Made by a program: the position numbers and the translations under genes
Notes under the pieces: model-generated
What the model was told of the DNA's origin: nothing
Databases searched by the model: none
What the model saw: only the letters and a program-made list of their open reading frames with translations
Assembly (NCBI GenBank): GCA_005778045.1
Contig: SXKQ01000089.1
Span: forward strand, 1 to 40,747
Direction of reading: 5' to 3'
Origin: Planctomycetia bacterium
GTDB lineage: Bacteria; Planctomycetota; UBA1135; GCA-002686595
DNA: 40,747 bases
In this document: positions 22,860 through 31,680 of the stretch, in pieces
Numbering within the stretch: position 1 is the first letter of the stretch
How the letters are laid out: every line of letters begins with the position of its first letter

Positions 22860-23993
22860 TTGGCCATCCTGCGCTGCCCCGCCTGCTCCGCCGAGGCCGC
22901 GGCCTCGAGCCGCGAGCTAGCTTGCTCCTGTGGCGAGCCCTTCGACGTCGAGCACGCCTTCCGCCTCGTGGGCCGCGAGACGTTCGACGCGCGCGGCCTG
23001 CACTCGCCCGCGCCCCAGAACAGCGGCGTGTGGCGCTTCCGCGAACTCGTCTACCCACGCTTCCCGTCCGAGGCCGTGATCTCGCTGCGCGAGGGCAACA
23101 CCCCGCTCTATGCGAGCGCCGCACTGAGCGAGTTCGTCGGGATCGAACAAGTGCACATCAAGCATGAGGGCCTCAACCCCACCGGCTCCTTCGCAGACCG
23201 CGGCATGACGGTCGCTGTGAGCCGCGCCGCGGCCAACGGCGCGCGCCACCTCGCATGCGCGTCGACCGGAGCGGCGGCCGCGAGCCTCGCGGCGTACTCG
23301 GCCGCGGCTGGATTGGCGTGCACGGCACTCGTGCCGAGCGAAGGCGCGCAGTCCGCCAAGCTCGCGCAGGCACGTGCGCTCGGCGCGCGCACTCTCGTGG
23401 TGCGCGGCGACCTCGAGCGCGTGCGAGTCCTCGCCCGCGAGCTCGCGCGCGGCGGCGCCTTCGAGCTCATGGACGAGCGCAACCCGTTCCGAATCGAAGG
23501 CCAGAAGTCGATCCCGTTCGAACTGCTCGCCCAGCTTGGCTGGCGCGCTCCCGACTGGATCGCACTGGCCGCCGATAGCCACGGCAACGCCATCGCGTTC
23601 GCCAAGGCGCTGCACGAAGCACGCTATTTCGGTCTCTCGGACCGGCTGCCGCGCCTCCTGGCGGTGGAAGCGGCCTGTGCGCACGCGAACCGCTCTCCAA
23701 GCGCCGAGCGTGCGGGCCGCGCGGTGGCGGAGACCCACGGGCAGTCCGTCGTCGTCTCCATGGAGCAGCTCGAAAGCGCCAAGCGCGCCATCGACCATGC
23801 GGGACTGGGCTGCGACCTTCCGAGCGCCGCAGGGCTCGCCGGCGCGAGAGAGCTCGTCCGCCGCGGGGGAATCGGCCCCGAGGAAAGCGTCGTGGTCGTG
23901 CTCGATAGCCACCTGCTCGCGCAAGACCGCGACGGCAGCGAGAGCGCTCTCGAGCCCGAGCTCGACGTCCTGCGTCGAGCCCTCGATACCTAG
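22860..23993 (+). CDS. Threonine-synthase-like fold-type II PLP protein lacking the PLP lysine
   Basis: This 377-residue protein has the architecture of the threonine synthase family: an N-terminal zinc-ribbon stretch (RCPAC...CSCG), the arch REGNTPLYAS, then the catalytic block, which reads NPTGSFADRGM. In real threonine synthases that position is TGSFKDRGM with the Lys that forms the PLP Schiff base; here residue 112 is Ala (codon GCA at 23193). Other PLP contacts are also changed: the STGN Asn is Ala (STGAAAAS), and 'TGHGLK' near the end is DSHLLA. It is likely a pseudoenzyme derived from thrC. The start is TTG 22860, 1 bp after the Rieske stop. Gene thrC is not assigned. Confidence 0.85.
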   Translation: MAILRCPACSAEAAASSRELACSCGEPFDVEHAFRLVGRETFDARGLHSPAPQNSGVWRFRELVYPRFPSEAVISLREGNTPLYASAALSEFVGIEQVHIKHEGLNPTGSFADRGMTVAVSRAAANGARHLACASTGAAAASLAAYSAAAGLACTALVPSEGAQSAKLAQARALGARTLVVRGDLERVRVLARELARGGAFELMDERNPFRIEGQKSIPFELLAQLGWRAPDWIALAADSHGNAIAFAKALHEARYFGLSDRLPRLLAVEAACAHANRSPSAERAGRAVAETHGQSVVVSMEQLESAKRAIDHAGLGCDLPSAAGLAGARELVRRGGIGPEESVVVVLDSHLLAQDRDGSESALEPELDVLRRALDT

Positions 23994-24018
23994 CGCACGC
24001 CGCGCTCGACGTGCGGGC

Positions 24019-24558
24019 TCACTCGCGGGCGACGTCCCACAGGTCCGCGCCGAAGAAGTCCCACGGGATCCGGCCTTCGTCGCAGTCGGCGGCGGTCGAG
24101 AACTGCACGTCGACGAAGTACAGACTCTGGCACGGGTTCGCGGGCCGCAGGTTGCGGCAGCCGTGCGCGACGCCGGGCGGGATGCGCACGAGGCGCGAGT
24201 TGCCGTCGCCGAGGATCAAGCGCATCAGCGTGCCTTCCGTGGGCGAGCCCTTGCGAAGGTCGGCGAGCACGAGCAGCAGCTTGTCGCTCGGCGGCACGTA
24301 CCAAACATCGGTCTGGCGCTTGTGGAGGTGGAAGGCCTTGATCGCGAGCGGGTCGAGCGTGCTGAAGTTCAACTGCCTTACGGTGAAGCCGGGCAGGTCG
24401 CGGTGCAGGCCGCCTTCTAGCCTGCCGAGCTCCGTCATCGAACCGCCGTCGTCATTGAAGCGCTTGAGCTCGACGAGCTCGACGCCTTCGATGCGCCGCT
24501 TGGCCGTGTAGTCTTGGACGAAGTAGCGTTCCTGCGCGCGCTCGTTGAACTGGGTCAT
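24019..24558 (-). CDS. RmlC-like dTDP-4-dehydrorhamnose 3,5-epimerase family protein
   Basis: This 179-residue protein is cupin-like, with AFHLHKRQTDVWYV in the first motif and DLRKGSPTEGT, IPPGVAHGCRN and LYFVDVQFS later. The 'DlR..S' stretch and the His near the first motif match the RmlC epimerase family, which makes dTDP-L-rhamnose precursors. Its N-terminus (FVQDYTAKRRIEGVELVELKRF) differs from classical RmlC, so it is best called a family member, possibly a different sugar epimerase. No rmlA, rmlB or rmlD is nearby. It is the downstream member of a minus-strand pair with the sulfotransferase 32 bp away. ATG 24558. Confidence 0.8.
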   Translation of the reverse strand: MTQFNERAQERYFVQDYTAKRRIEGVELVELKRFNDDGGSMTELGRLEGGLHRDLPGFTVRQLNFSTLDPLAIKAFHLHKRQTDVWYVPPSDKLLLVLADLRKGSPTEGTLMRLILGDGNSRLVRIPPGVAHGCRNLRPANPCQSLYFVDVQFSTAADCDEGRIPWDFFGADLWDVARE

Positions 24559-24590
24559 CGCGGGGCTCCTGCGTGGGCAGAGGATAGCGT

Positions 24591-25277
24591 CTACGCCGCC
24601 CGTGCGAGCAACCCGCTCAGCGCGGCCGGCCCGTAACCGTAGCGAGCGGCGAGCTCGTCGATGGTCCCGAGCAGCTCCGTGCCGCGCAGGTCGGTCCACT
24701 CGGCGAAGGAGTCGTTCGCTGCAGATGGCGCGCCCGCTCGGGGACGCGAGAGGTCGACGAGAGCGCTGCGAGCAAGCTCGGCATCGAGTTCCCGCTCGCA
24801 GAGCTCCGCGATCCAGCGCAGCGCGCCTTCGTCGAGGCTTTCGAGGCGCAGGCGCAGGTAGCGCAGGCCCTCGGTCTCGCGCGCCAGCTCGGCGATCTCG
24901 TTCCATGCGTTCCACAGGCGCGCGGTCTGCTGCACGGGCGTGCCGCGCAGGAGCACGGGCGCGTGGCGCTCGAGGAACGAGCGATCGATGCTGCGCGTGC
25001 GAAAGAGGCGCGAGCGCCACAGGGAGCTGAGCGCAGCAGCGGGCGAGCGCACGACGTGCACCACGAGCGTGCCCGTGGGCAGGCTCTCTCCGTAGGGAGC
25101 CGCGTACCACGAGGCCTCGGCCGCAAGCTCGCTCGGCCACGGCGGCACGCCGAGCTCGAGTCGCTCCGGATTGAGGTGGTCCGCGTGACCGCAAGGCAGC
25201 CCGAGCCGGCGCAGGAGCGCGGCGACGTAGCCAGTGCCGGAACGCGGGCAGCCGGTGACGAGGATGCGGCGGAGCAT
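24591..25277 (-). CDS. Sulfotransferase-family protein
   Basis: This 228-residue protein has the 5'-phosphosulfate-binding P-loop at the very start (VTGCPRSGTGYVAALLRRLG) and a second PAPS-type motif with a conserved Ser (VVRSPAAALSSLWRS). The family transfers sulfate from PAPS to glycans or lipids. It lies next to a deoxysugar epimerase, consistent with modification of an envelope sugar. It is somewhat shorter than many sulfotransferases (about 250-300 residues) but the ends look complete. ATG 25277. Confidence 0.8.
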   Translation of the reverse strand: MLRRILVTGCPRSGTGYVAALLRRLGLPCGHADHLNPERLELGVPPWPSELAAEASWYAAPYGESLPTGTLVVHVVRSPAAALSSLWRSRLFRTRSIDRSFLERHAPVLLRGTPVQQTARLWNAWNEIAELARETEGLRYLRLRLESLDEGALRWIAELCERELDAELARSALVDLSRPRAGAPSAANDSFAEWTDLRGTELLGTIDELAARYGYGPAALSGLLARAA

Positions 25278-25381
25278 GGCAACGCCCCTTCCCTTCGTCG
25301 CGGGACCGAGAGCGACCTGAGCCCCGACCGCCGCCTTGTGCGGTTCCCCGGCCCGAGGACCGTCCGTAGACTCCTGCGCCC

Positions 25382-26656
25382 ATGTCTCCTACCCGCCGCG
25401 ACGAACGTTCTTCCTGCCCTGCCTCCCCCGACAAGCGCGAGCTCGTGACCAAGCCCGTCACCGAGATCGAGAGCCTCGACGGCCTGTTCGAGTCGGCGCT
25501 CCCCGCCTTTGGGGCCGCGTACTTGCGCCGCGTGTGGACCCTGCTCGACGAGGCCGTCGGCAAGGGCCTGCCGATGACGGTCTCGATCTCCGGGCCCGTC
25601 ACCGTATCCGGCCAGCACTACACGTGGCTCTCGCCGCTGCTCGAGACCGGCTGGTTCTGCCTCGTGTCGACCACCGACGCGGTCTGCTACCACGACGGGC
25701 ACCGCGCCCTCGACAGCGCGCGCAAGCACCCCTTCCACGAGGTTCCGATCTTCGGCGACGATGGCGCGCTGCGCGACGAGTCGATCATCCGCGTCACCGA
25801 CGTCGGCTTCGACGAGGACGTGCTGCTCGATCAGGATCGCTACCTGCGCGCGCTACTCAGACGGCCCGAGTTCCAGCGCAAGATGACGGGCACCGAGTTC
25901 CGTCACCTGCTCGGCAAGTACTACGCGGCGCAGGAGCGCAAGAACGGCGTCAGCGAGGGCCTGCTCGCGCAGTGCACGCGCCTTGGCCTCCCGATCTTCG
26001 TCGGCGCACCCGGCGACGGCAGCGTGTTCCTGAATTCGATGGCCTTGTGGGCGATCGAGCAGGCGAGCGGCGCCAAGGGCGACGCGCATCGTTTCGACCT
26101 CGACCTGCACGCCGAGGTCTTCGAGAGCTGCGCCTACCACTACTGGGGCATCACCGAGTCGGAGACGCGCCAGCTCGGCACGCTGATCCTCGGCGGTGGC
26201 GTTCCGAAGAACTTCAACCTCCAGCCCGAGCCGGCGCTGAGCCAAGTGCTCGGCCTCAAGGAGGTCGAGGGCTACCAGTACGACATCCAGATCACCACTG
26301 CGCCGGTCACCGACGGCTCACTCTCCTCGTGCCCGCCCGCCGAAGCCGTCACGTGGGGCAAGGTCGACAAGACGGTCTACAAGAAGACCACCGAGTCGAT
26401 GCAGTGCGACTACTCGATCGTGATGCCGTTCCTCGCCAAGGCCCTGCTCGACAAGCGCGCGCGCTTCGAGCGCTGGGCCGAGCGCATGGGCCGCGAGGAA
26501 CTCTTCAAGAAGCACCCCGCGGCCCGCGGCTACCTGCGCGACCGCGCCGGATACGGCCTCTTCCGCCGCCGCGACGAGCTCGTCGCCAAGCTCCTGAAGC
26601 GCGTGAAGAAGGAAGTCCCGCGCCTGCGCAAGGAATCCAAGTACCCACTGGCGTGA
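25382..26656 (+). CDS. Deoxyhypusine-synthase homologue (putative polyamine aminobutyltransferase)
   Basis: This 424-residue protein belongs to the deoxyhypusine synthase family. It keeps the NAD-binding segments FGAAYLRRVWTLLDEA and GPVTVSGQHYTWLSPL, the block ILGGGVPKNFNLQ, and the catalytic lysine in EAVTWGKVDKTVYKKTTES, equivalent to the human SWGKI lysine. Bacteria lack eIF5A, so such homologues are thought to transfer the aminobutyl group of spermidine or related amines to a small amine, making homospermidine-like polyamines; the acceptor is inferred. No polyamine gene adjoins it. It is divergent from the sulfotransferase and converges with the glycosyltransferase. ATG 25382 is used; a shorter start is possible. 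Confidence 0.88.
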   Translation: MSPTRRDERSSCPASPDKRELVTKPVTEIESLDGLFESALPAFGAAYLRRVWTLLDEAVGKGLPMTVSISGPVTVSGQHYTWLSPLLETGWFCLVSTTDAVCYHDGHRALDSARKHPFHEVPIFGDDGALRDESIIRVTDVGFDEDVLLDQDRYLRALLRRPEFQRKMTGTEFRHLLGKYYAAQERKNGVSEGLLAQCTRLGLPIFVGAPGDGSVFLNSMALWAIEQASGAKGDAHRFDLDLHAEVFESCAYHYWGITESETRQLGTLILGGGVPKNFNLQPEPALSQVLGLKEVEGYQYDIQITTAPVTDGSLSSCPPAEAVTWGKVDKTVYKKTTESMQCDYSIVMPFLAKALLDKRARFERWAERMGREELFKKHPAARGYLRDRAGYGLFRRRDELVAKLLKRVKKEVPRLRKESKYPLA

Positions 26657-26665
26657 GCCCCGCGC

Positions 26666-27589
26666 TCACCAGAACGGCGTGGCGCCGCCCTTCACGGTCT
26701 CGGCGCTGATGCGCCGCCCGCGCAGGCCATGCCAGATGCCGAGCGCCTTGGCGAGCACGGCCTTGGCGTGGCCACGGCGCCAGCCGTCGGCCAGCGCGAT
26801 GGGCAGCGTGGCCACATCGAAGACGAGGAAGCGCAACCACTCGCGCCGACCGCCCCAGCGGCGCAGGAAGTGCACCGAGTTGACGGCCATCATGTACTTG
26901 CGGCGCGGGTTGTAGCCGCCGCCGGTCGAGCTCGACGGCGCATGCCACGCGCGCACCGAGCCGATGCAGGCGCTCGCGAAGCCGGCCCGGCGCAACCGCT
27001 GGCCGAGATCGACGTCCTCGGTATAGGCGAAATAGAGATCGTCGAAGAGTTCCTCGCCGCCGAGGGCGCTCGCGCGCACGAGCACGGCGCAGCCGGGCAC
27101 GTAGTCGACTTCGAGCGTGCGCCGATACTCGTCCGCGTCGAGCTGCCAAAATCCCCGCAGGTCCGAGAGATTCTGCCGCCAGCTGAGCACCCCACCGGCC
27201 GCCCAGATGCGCGTCGGATCGTCGCGCAAAAGCACGCGCGGTCCAACGGCCGCAAGTCGCACGTTCGACTCGAGCGCGCGCACAAGCTCGCGTACGCAGT
27301 GCGGCTCGAGCGTCACGTCGTTGTTCACGACAAGGAACGCGTCGGCCCCGAGCTCGCGCGCCCGCGCTGCACCGCGGTTGTTACCGCCGCTGTAGCCAAG
27401 GTTCGCGCCGGTCTCGATCACCTCGACGACCGGAAAGTCGCGCTGCACGCGCTCGCGCGAGCCATCGCTCGACGCATGGTCGACGACGAGCACGCGCTCG
27501 AGCGGTGGGACCTGGCCGAGCAGCGACTCCACGCAAAGCAGCGTGTCCGCGCCCCCATTCCAGTTCACGACGATCGCGACCACCCGCAT
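26666..27589 (-). CDS. Glycosyltransferase family 2 protein
   Basis: This 307-residue GT2 enzyme has the N-terminal nucleotide-sugar fold VVAIVVNWNGGADTL, the aspartate VVDHASSDGSRE, the metal-binding region AFLVVNNDVTL, and the later ED motif AYTEDVDLGQRLRRAGF. This set is typical of rhamnosyl- and other transferases for surface polysaccharide. A few hydrophobic residues near the C-terminus (FLVFDVATLPIALADG) may contact the membrane. It lies 7 bp downstream of xseA and closes a long minus-strand operon. Donor and acceptor are not deducible. Confidence 0.87.
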   Translation of the reverse strand: MRVVAIVVNWNGGADTLLCVESLLGQVPPLERVLVVDHASSDGSRERVQRDFPVVEVIETGANLGYSGGNNRGAARARELGADAFLVVNNDVTLEPHCVRELVRALESNVRLAAVGPRVLLRDDPTRIWAAGGVLSWRQNLSDLRGFWQLDADEYRRTLEVDYVPGCAVLVRASALGGEELFDDLYFAYTEDVDLGQRLRRAGFASACIGSVRAWHAPSSSTGGGYNPRRKYMMAVNSVHFLRRWGGRREWLRFLVFDVATLPIALADGWRRGHAKAVLAKALGIWHGLRGRRISAETVKGGATPFW

Positions 27590-27596
27590 CGCGCCC

Positions 27597-29006
27597 TCAT
27601 CGGCTCTCGCGCGGCGCGATCTCGCTCACCACACTGCCGATCTCGCCACCGGCAACCCGCGTGCGGAGCTTCGCACCCACGGAAATTCCTTCCGGTCCCG
27701 TGACGGGCTCGACGCGCTCCTCGGCGTAGGTGATCGAATAGCCGCGAGCGAGCACGGCGAGCGGCGAGAGAGCCTCGAGCCGGCCGGCGAGCGAATCGAG
27801 ATCGCGGCGGGCACTCTCGAGCTTCTTCGAGGCGCTGGCGCGCAACTGTGCAGCGGCGACCTCGACCCGTGCGGAGCGACGTGCCAGTTCTTGGGCCGGG
27901 CTACGCCGCTCGAGTCGGCGTCGGAGCTCCGCGATGCGCGTCGAAGAGCGCGACACCATGCCGCGTGCGAAGGACGAGAGCACGCGCTCGAGCTGCGCGA
28001 GACGCTCGCGCCGCGGATCGAGCAGGCCGTGGGCATCGCGCAAGACGCGCGAGTTCGCCGCGCGCTCCACACGCTCGCGACGCGCCTCGATCAGCCCCGC
28101 GATCGCCTCCTGAAGGTGCCCTTCGTCCCGCTCGAGCACGTCGACGAGCGCGTGCCGGTCGGGGATCACCTGAGTGGCCGCGTCGGTCGGAGTGTGCGCG
28201 CGCAAGTCGGCGACGAAGTCGCACAACGTCGTATCCGTCTCGTGCCCGACACCCGACACGACTGGAACCGGGCACTCCCAGATCGCCTCCGCCACCGCGA
28301 GCTCGTTGAAGGCCCACAGGTCCTCGACAGAGCCCCCGCCGCGCGTCACGACGATCACATCGACGCCGCTCGCCGCGACTCGGCGGATGGCCGCAGCGAT
28401 GCTCGCGGCCGCACCTGCCCCTTGCACGGGCGTGTGCGCGAGCACCACCGGATAGAGCGGCCAGCGCAGGGTGCGCGTGCGCAGGAAGTCCTGGAACGCG
28501 GCGCCGTCGCGGCTGGTCACGATGCCTACGCGTGCCGGCATGGCGGGAATCGGCCGGCGCCGGTCGAGCCAGCCGCGCGCCTTCAAGTCCTGCTTGAGGC
28601 GCTCGAGCTGCGCGAGCAGCGTCCCGAGCCCCGCGGGCTCGACGCGCTGCACGATGATCTGGTAGGTGCCACGCGGGGCGTACACCTCCAGCTTGCCGTG
28701 CACGACGATCTTGTCGCCCTCGCGCAGGGGCTGGCGCAGGGCGCTCGCCGCGGCGCTGCGCCAGATCACGCAGGACACGCGCGCGTCGAGGTCCTTCAAG
28801 TCGAAGTAGATGTGCCCCGAGGCCGCGGGCTTCCAGCTCGAGACCTCGCCCTCGACCGAGATGCGCCCGAGCCCCTCGAAGGCTCCGCGGATGCGCTGCG
28901 TCAGCTGCGCCACGGTCCACGGGCTCGGGGCGGCGCTCGCGCGCGCGGGCGGATCGAAGAAATCGCTCACGGAGAGCGTTATCGCGGGCTGCGCATCGAG
29001 CGTCAA
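27597..29006 (-). CDS. xseA: Exodeoxyribonuclease VII large subunit
   Basis: This 469-residue protein combines an N-terminal OB-fold (ISVEGEVSSWKPAASGHIYFDL) with the exonuclease VII domain (VGIVTSRDGAAFQDF, VVTRGGGSVEDLWAFNE, SGVGHETDTTLCDF) and a C-terminal coiled coil. ExoVII degrades single-stranded DNA from both ends and works with the small subunit XseB, which is not visible next to it. It starts at TTG 29006, which overlaps the stop of the upstream lipoprotein gene (TTGA), so translation is coupled. A GTG at 28970 is an alternative start. Length is normal. Confidence 0.93.
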   Translation of the reverse strand: MTLDAQPAITLSVSDFFDPPARASAAPSPWTVAQLTQRIRGAFEGLGRISVEGEVSSWKPAASGHIYFDLKDLDARVSCVIWRSAAASALRQPLREGDKIVVHGKLEVYAPRGTYQIIVQRVEPAGLGTLLAQLERLKQDLKARGWLDRRRPIPAMPARVGIVTSRDGAAFQDFLRTRTLRWPLYPVVLAHTPVQGAGAAASIAAAIRRVAASGVDVIVVTRGGGSVEDLWAFNELAVAEAIWECPVPVVSGVGHETDTTLCDFVADLRAHTPTDAATQVIPDRHALVDVLERDEGHLQEAIAGLIEARRERVERAANSRVLRDAHGLLDPRRERLAQLERVLSSFARGMVSRSSTRIAELRRRLERRSPAQELARRSARVEVAAAQLRASASKKLESARRDLDSLAGRLEALSPLAVLARGYSITYAEERVEPVTGPEGISVGAKLRTRVAGGEIGSVVSEIAPRESR

Positions 29007-30256
29007 CCCGAGCGCGGGGGCGCTGCGGCCTCATCGGGCTCCGCCAGCCCCGGCAGTACCGCCGCCTCCCATTCCGCGTGTACCGCACGGGGCAGGAAGA
29101 TGCGGAAACGGTCGTCGATGAACGGGGTCTTCTCCTCGCCGCGCAGTTGCGCGCCGTTCCCGAGCTCGAGCAGGAAGCCGCGCTCCTGCCGCAGGATGCG
29201 CAGGACGTCGGCGAACACGCGACTTTCGAGTGCGCCGTCGCGACTCATGCGTTCGAGGTGCACCTCGCGCAGCGCGCCGTCGAGCACGCCGTTCACGCTC
29301 TTCAAGCGCCAGTGGCCCTCGCTCGCATCCTGCTTGAGCAGACGGTTCAGCGCGCCCTTCACGTACACGAGGCTCCAGCGTCCGTCGTCGATGACCACCA
29401 GGGCTTCGCTGGGACCGAAGAGCTCCCCGAGCGTGTCCGCCCAGCGCGTCGGATCGCAGTCGAGCACCTGCAGCCGCCGCACGCCACCCGCGAGCGGAGT
29501 CCCGTCGCTCGCGTTGCCCGGCGTAAAAGCCACACGCTCACCGCCGCGCATCTCGTAGCCCGCCTCGAGTACCAGCGTCAACGTCCGCGCAGCGCGGCTG
29601 CCCTCGAGTCGCAGGCGCTCCGCGTACAGGCTTCCCGCGAGCCGCCCACGGCCATCGAGCACGCGGAAGAGCACCGGCCCGATCCAGCCATCGCCAAGGT
29701 GACCGACCTCGAGCAGGCCGAGCGACGTCAGGCCCTCGACGGAGACGAGCGCGCGCAGGGCACGGCCGATCGCGGCCTCGCGTTCGACGCGCGCCGGATC
29801 GACCGCAATCGGCTCCGCTGTCGATTCGACCGCTGGCGCAAGCTCCTCGGCCGGCAAGTCGGGCACGAAGGCCTTCTCCGGCGCGAGCTTCGGGATGCGC
29901 AGCTCATCGAGGTTGCGCAGGAAGCGCAGCCACTCGCGCTCGCGCGCGATGCGCCGATCGTCGGCGGCAGCGATCTCCGCACGCAGGCGCAGGATCTCCT
30001 CACCGTGTTGCTCGCAGCTGCGCACCGAGCGCACGCGCACGAGTTCGGCCTCCAACGCGGAGATTCGCTCCGTGGCGCTCGCGAGTTGCGCCTGCAGCTC
30101 GTTCGTGCCCTCGAGCGCGCTCTCGCTCGTCGGGGAGTTCGAGTGCGACAGGCGCGCAAGCTCCTCGCTCTGGTGCTCGTCGCCGCAGGCCACGCCGAGC
30201 CACGCGAGGGCCGCGAGGCATGCGCGCTCAACGGCCAGCTTCGGCAGGCTTCCCAT
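29003..30256 (-). CDS. Coiled-coil lipoprotein of unknown function
   Basis: This 417-residue protein has a lipobox (LAWLGVACG; Cys near residue 24), an N-terminal coiled coil (NELQAQLASATERISALE to about residue 115), an acidic/proline linker, and a mixed beta domain (LTSLGLLEVGHLGDGWIG, SLYAERLRLEG, TLVLEAGYEMRGGER, LQVLDCDPTRWADTLGEL, LVVIDDGRWSLVYVKGAL). I do not recognise a named family. The presumed start at ATG 30256 overlaps the preceding gene by 29 bp, and the stop overlaps xseA by 4 bp, so it is embedded in the same operon. A role at the outer membrane is inferred from the lipobox only. Confidence 0.75.
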   Translation of the reverse strand: MGSLPKLAVERACLAALAWLGVACGDEHQSEELARLSHSNSPTSESALEGTNELQAQLASATERISALEAELVRVRSVRSCEQHGEEILRLRAEIAAADDRRIAREREWLRFLRNLDELRIPKLAPEKAFVPDLPAEELAPAVESTAEPIAVDPARVEREAAIGRALRALVSVEGLTSLGLLEVGHLGDGWIGPVLFRVLDGRGRLAGSLYAERLRLEGSRAARTLTLVLEAGYEMRGGERVAFTPGNASDGTPLAGGVRRLQVLDCDPTRWADTLGELFGPSEALVVIDDGRWSLVYVKGALNRLLKQDASEGHWRLKSVNGVLDGALREVHLERMSRDGALESRVFADVLRILRQERGFLLELGNGAQLRGEEKTPFIDDRFRIFLPRAVHAEWEAAVLPGLAEPDEAAAPPRSG

Positions 30257-30860
30257 CGCGCCCCTCCGACGTCCGCATTTTCGCGTTCTTCCCCGGCGTA
30301 CGTTCGCGCACGAGTTCCGCGACGGGCCCGCGCAGGTCGGCGCGCGGCAAGCGCGTAGGCGCGAGTCCCGCTGTGCTCTGCCCGTCCATCCAGAGCTCGG
30401 GGCTTCCGCGGGGCGGACGGCCCCAGAGGATCCACTCCTGGCTCTCGCCTCGTCGCACGCCGCGCGGCGTGGAGAGCAGGACCCCCACCGGCCCACCATC
30501 GCCCCGCGGCAGGCTCGCCAGCGCGAGGCCGTGCTCGTCGCGCACCTCGGCCTTGCCTGCCCCCGCCGGGCGGCGGGAAAGCAAGAACAGCTCGCCTTCC
30601 GCGAGTTGCCAGCGTTGCCGGAGCGCCTCGGACTCAAAGCGCTGGCGCCCGTCGTCGGGATGGAGCCGCGACAAGCGCACGCTCGCGTCACCCGCCTCGG
30701 CCACCCACGCTTCGATCGGCTGCGCCTTGTCGGCGATCTCCGGACTCGAGCCACGCGGCAACGCGGGCGAACGCAGCTCCAGCCACCCCGCCGCGAGCAA
30801 TGTGGCGAGCGCGACGAAGAGCACGAGCGGCAGGAGGCGCTGCGCCAGCGGCGCCCTCAC
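30228..30860 (-). CDS. Membrane-anchored protein of unknown function
   Basis: This 210-residue protein has one N-terminal membrane segment (LLPLVLFVALATLLAAGWLEL) and a soluble, probably beta-rich domain with the recurring stretches AEGELFLLSRR, VGVLLSTPRGVRR and ESQEWILWGRPP. The GTG at 30860 overlaps the stop of the HEAT-repeat gene (GTGA), and it overlaps the downstream lipoprotein start, so all three are translationally linked. I recognise no family. Confidence 0.65.
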   Translation of the reverse strand: MRAPLAQRLLPLVLFVALATLLAAGWLELRSPALPRGSSPEIADKAQPIEAWVAEAGDASVRLSRLHPDDGRQRFESEALRQRWQLAEGELFLLSRRPAGAGKAEVRDEHGLALASLPRGDGGPVGVLLSTPRGVRRGESQEWILWGRPPRGSPELWMDGQSTAGLAPTRLPRADLRGPVAELVRERTPGKNAKMRTSEGRDGKPAEAGR

Positions 30861-31642
30861 GACTTGGGCCACTCTTCCTTCTTGTTCTTGTTCCACCAGT
30901 GCTGGTACTCCTCGGGGCTCAGGTCCCTCTGGCCCGAGAGCCGGCCGAGCGCGGTCGCGGTCGGCGCCGCGATGGTGTCGTAGCGCTCGCGCGCGATCAG
31001 GTCGTTGACGTTGGAATCGACCTGTCCCTTCGTGGACATCAGCAGTTTGAGCAGCGCCTCGAAGGTCGCCTTGCGAAGCTCCAGCGACGTCTCGCCGAAT
31101 TCGCCGAGCGCCTCGGCGGCCGCGGCCTGAACCTTGGCGTTCTCGTCGTTCAGCAGGTTGATGAGCGGCTTACGTCCCGCCTCGTCCTTGGTCTTGCCAA
31201 GCTTCAGGATCAGCAGGCGCTGCAGGGCGATGTCCTTCCTGTGCGACTTCTCCCCGATCCACTTGAGGTACACCGGCACGCACTCGGGCTTCATCTCGCC
31301 GAGCGCCGTCGCCGCGGCGAGGAACAGCTTGTTCTCGCGCAGTCCGTCCTTGTCCTCTTGGCGCTTTTCGGTGAAGCACCTGTCGAGCTGCTTCACGATC
31401 GTCGCGCGGTCCTTCGGCCCGGAGTTCGCGAACTCCGGCACGAGCTTGTCGATCACCGAGATCGCCTCGCTGTCTTCCTTGCCGCGCTTGCCCGCATGCC
31501 CGCCGAGCTGCTCGCAGAGCGTCTTGACCTCGGGGCGACCGTCCGCCGGGGTGGGAGCAGGGTTCTGGACCGCGGCCGCAGGCGCGACGACGCGCGCGGC
31601 GACCGGCGAGAGGGCGAGAGCGAAGAGCAGTGCGGCGTGCAT
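30857..31642 (-). CDS. Secreted HEAT-repeat-like protein
   Basis: This 261-residue protein has a signal peptide (ALLFALALSPVAARVVA) and then helical repeats of HEAT/Armadillo style, for example NKLFLAAATALGEMKPE, LINLLNDENAKVQAAAAEALG and ATATALGRLSGQRD. It ends with SPEEYQHWWNKNKKEEW, a tail seen in similar secreted HEAT proteins. HEAT proteins are scaffolds; no partner is apparent. It starts 38 bp after the end of pabB and overlaps the membrane-anchored protein. Confidence is higher for the fold than for any function. Confidence 0.75.
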   Translation of the reverse strand: MHAALLFALALSPVAARVVAPAAAVQNPAPTPADGRPEVKTLCEQLGGHAGKRGKEDSEAISVIDKLVPEFANSGPKDRATIVKQLDRCFTEKRQEDKDGLRENKLFLAAATALGEMKPECVPVYLKWIGEKSHRKDIALQRLLILKLGKTKDEAGRKPLINLLNDENAKVQAAAAEALGEFGETSLELRKATFEALLKLLMSTKGQVDSNVNDLIARERYDTIAAPTATALGRLSGQRDLSPEEYQHWWNKNKKEEWPKS

Positions 31643-31680
31643 GAGATGGACCTCGGGGAGGTGCTGGAACGGCCCTAAGG

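Noticed and set aside
27543..29558. A plus-strand frame of about 671 codons over xseA and the lipoprotein gene.
   Set aside because: Antisense shadow of xseA; no recognisable sequence.
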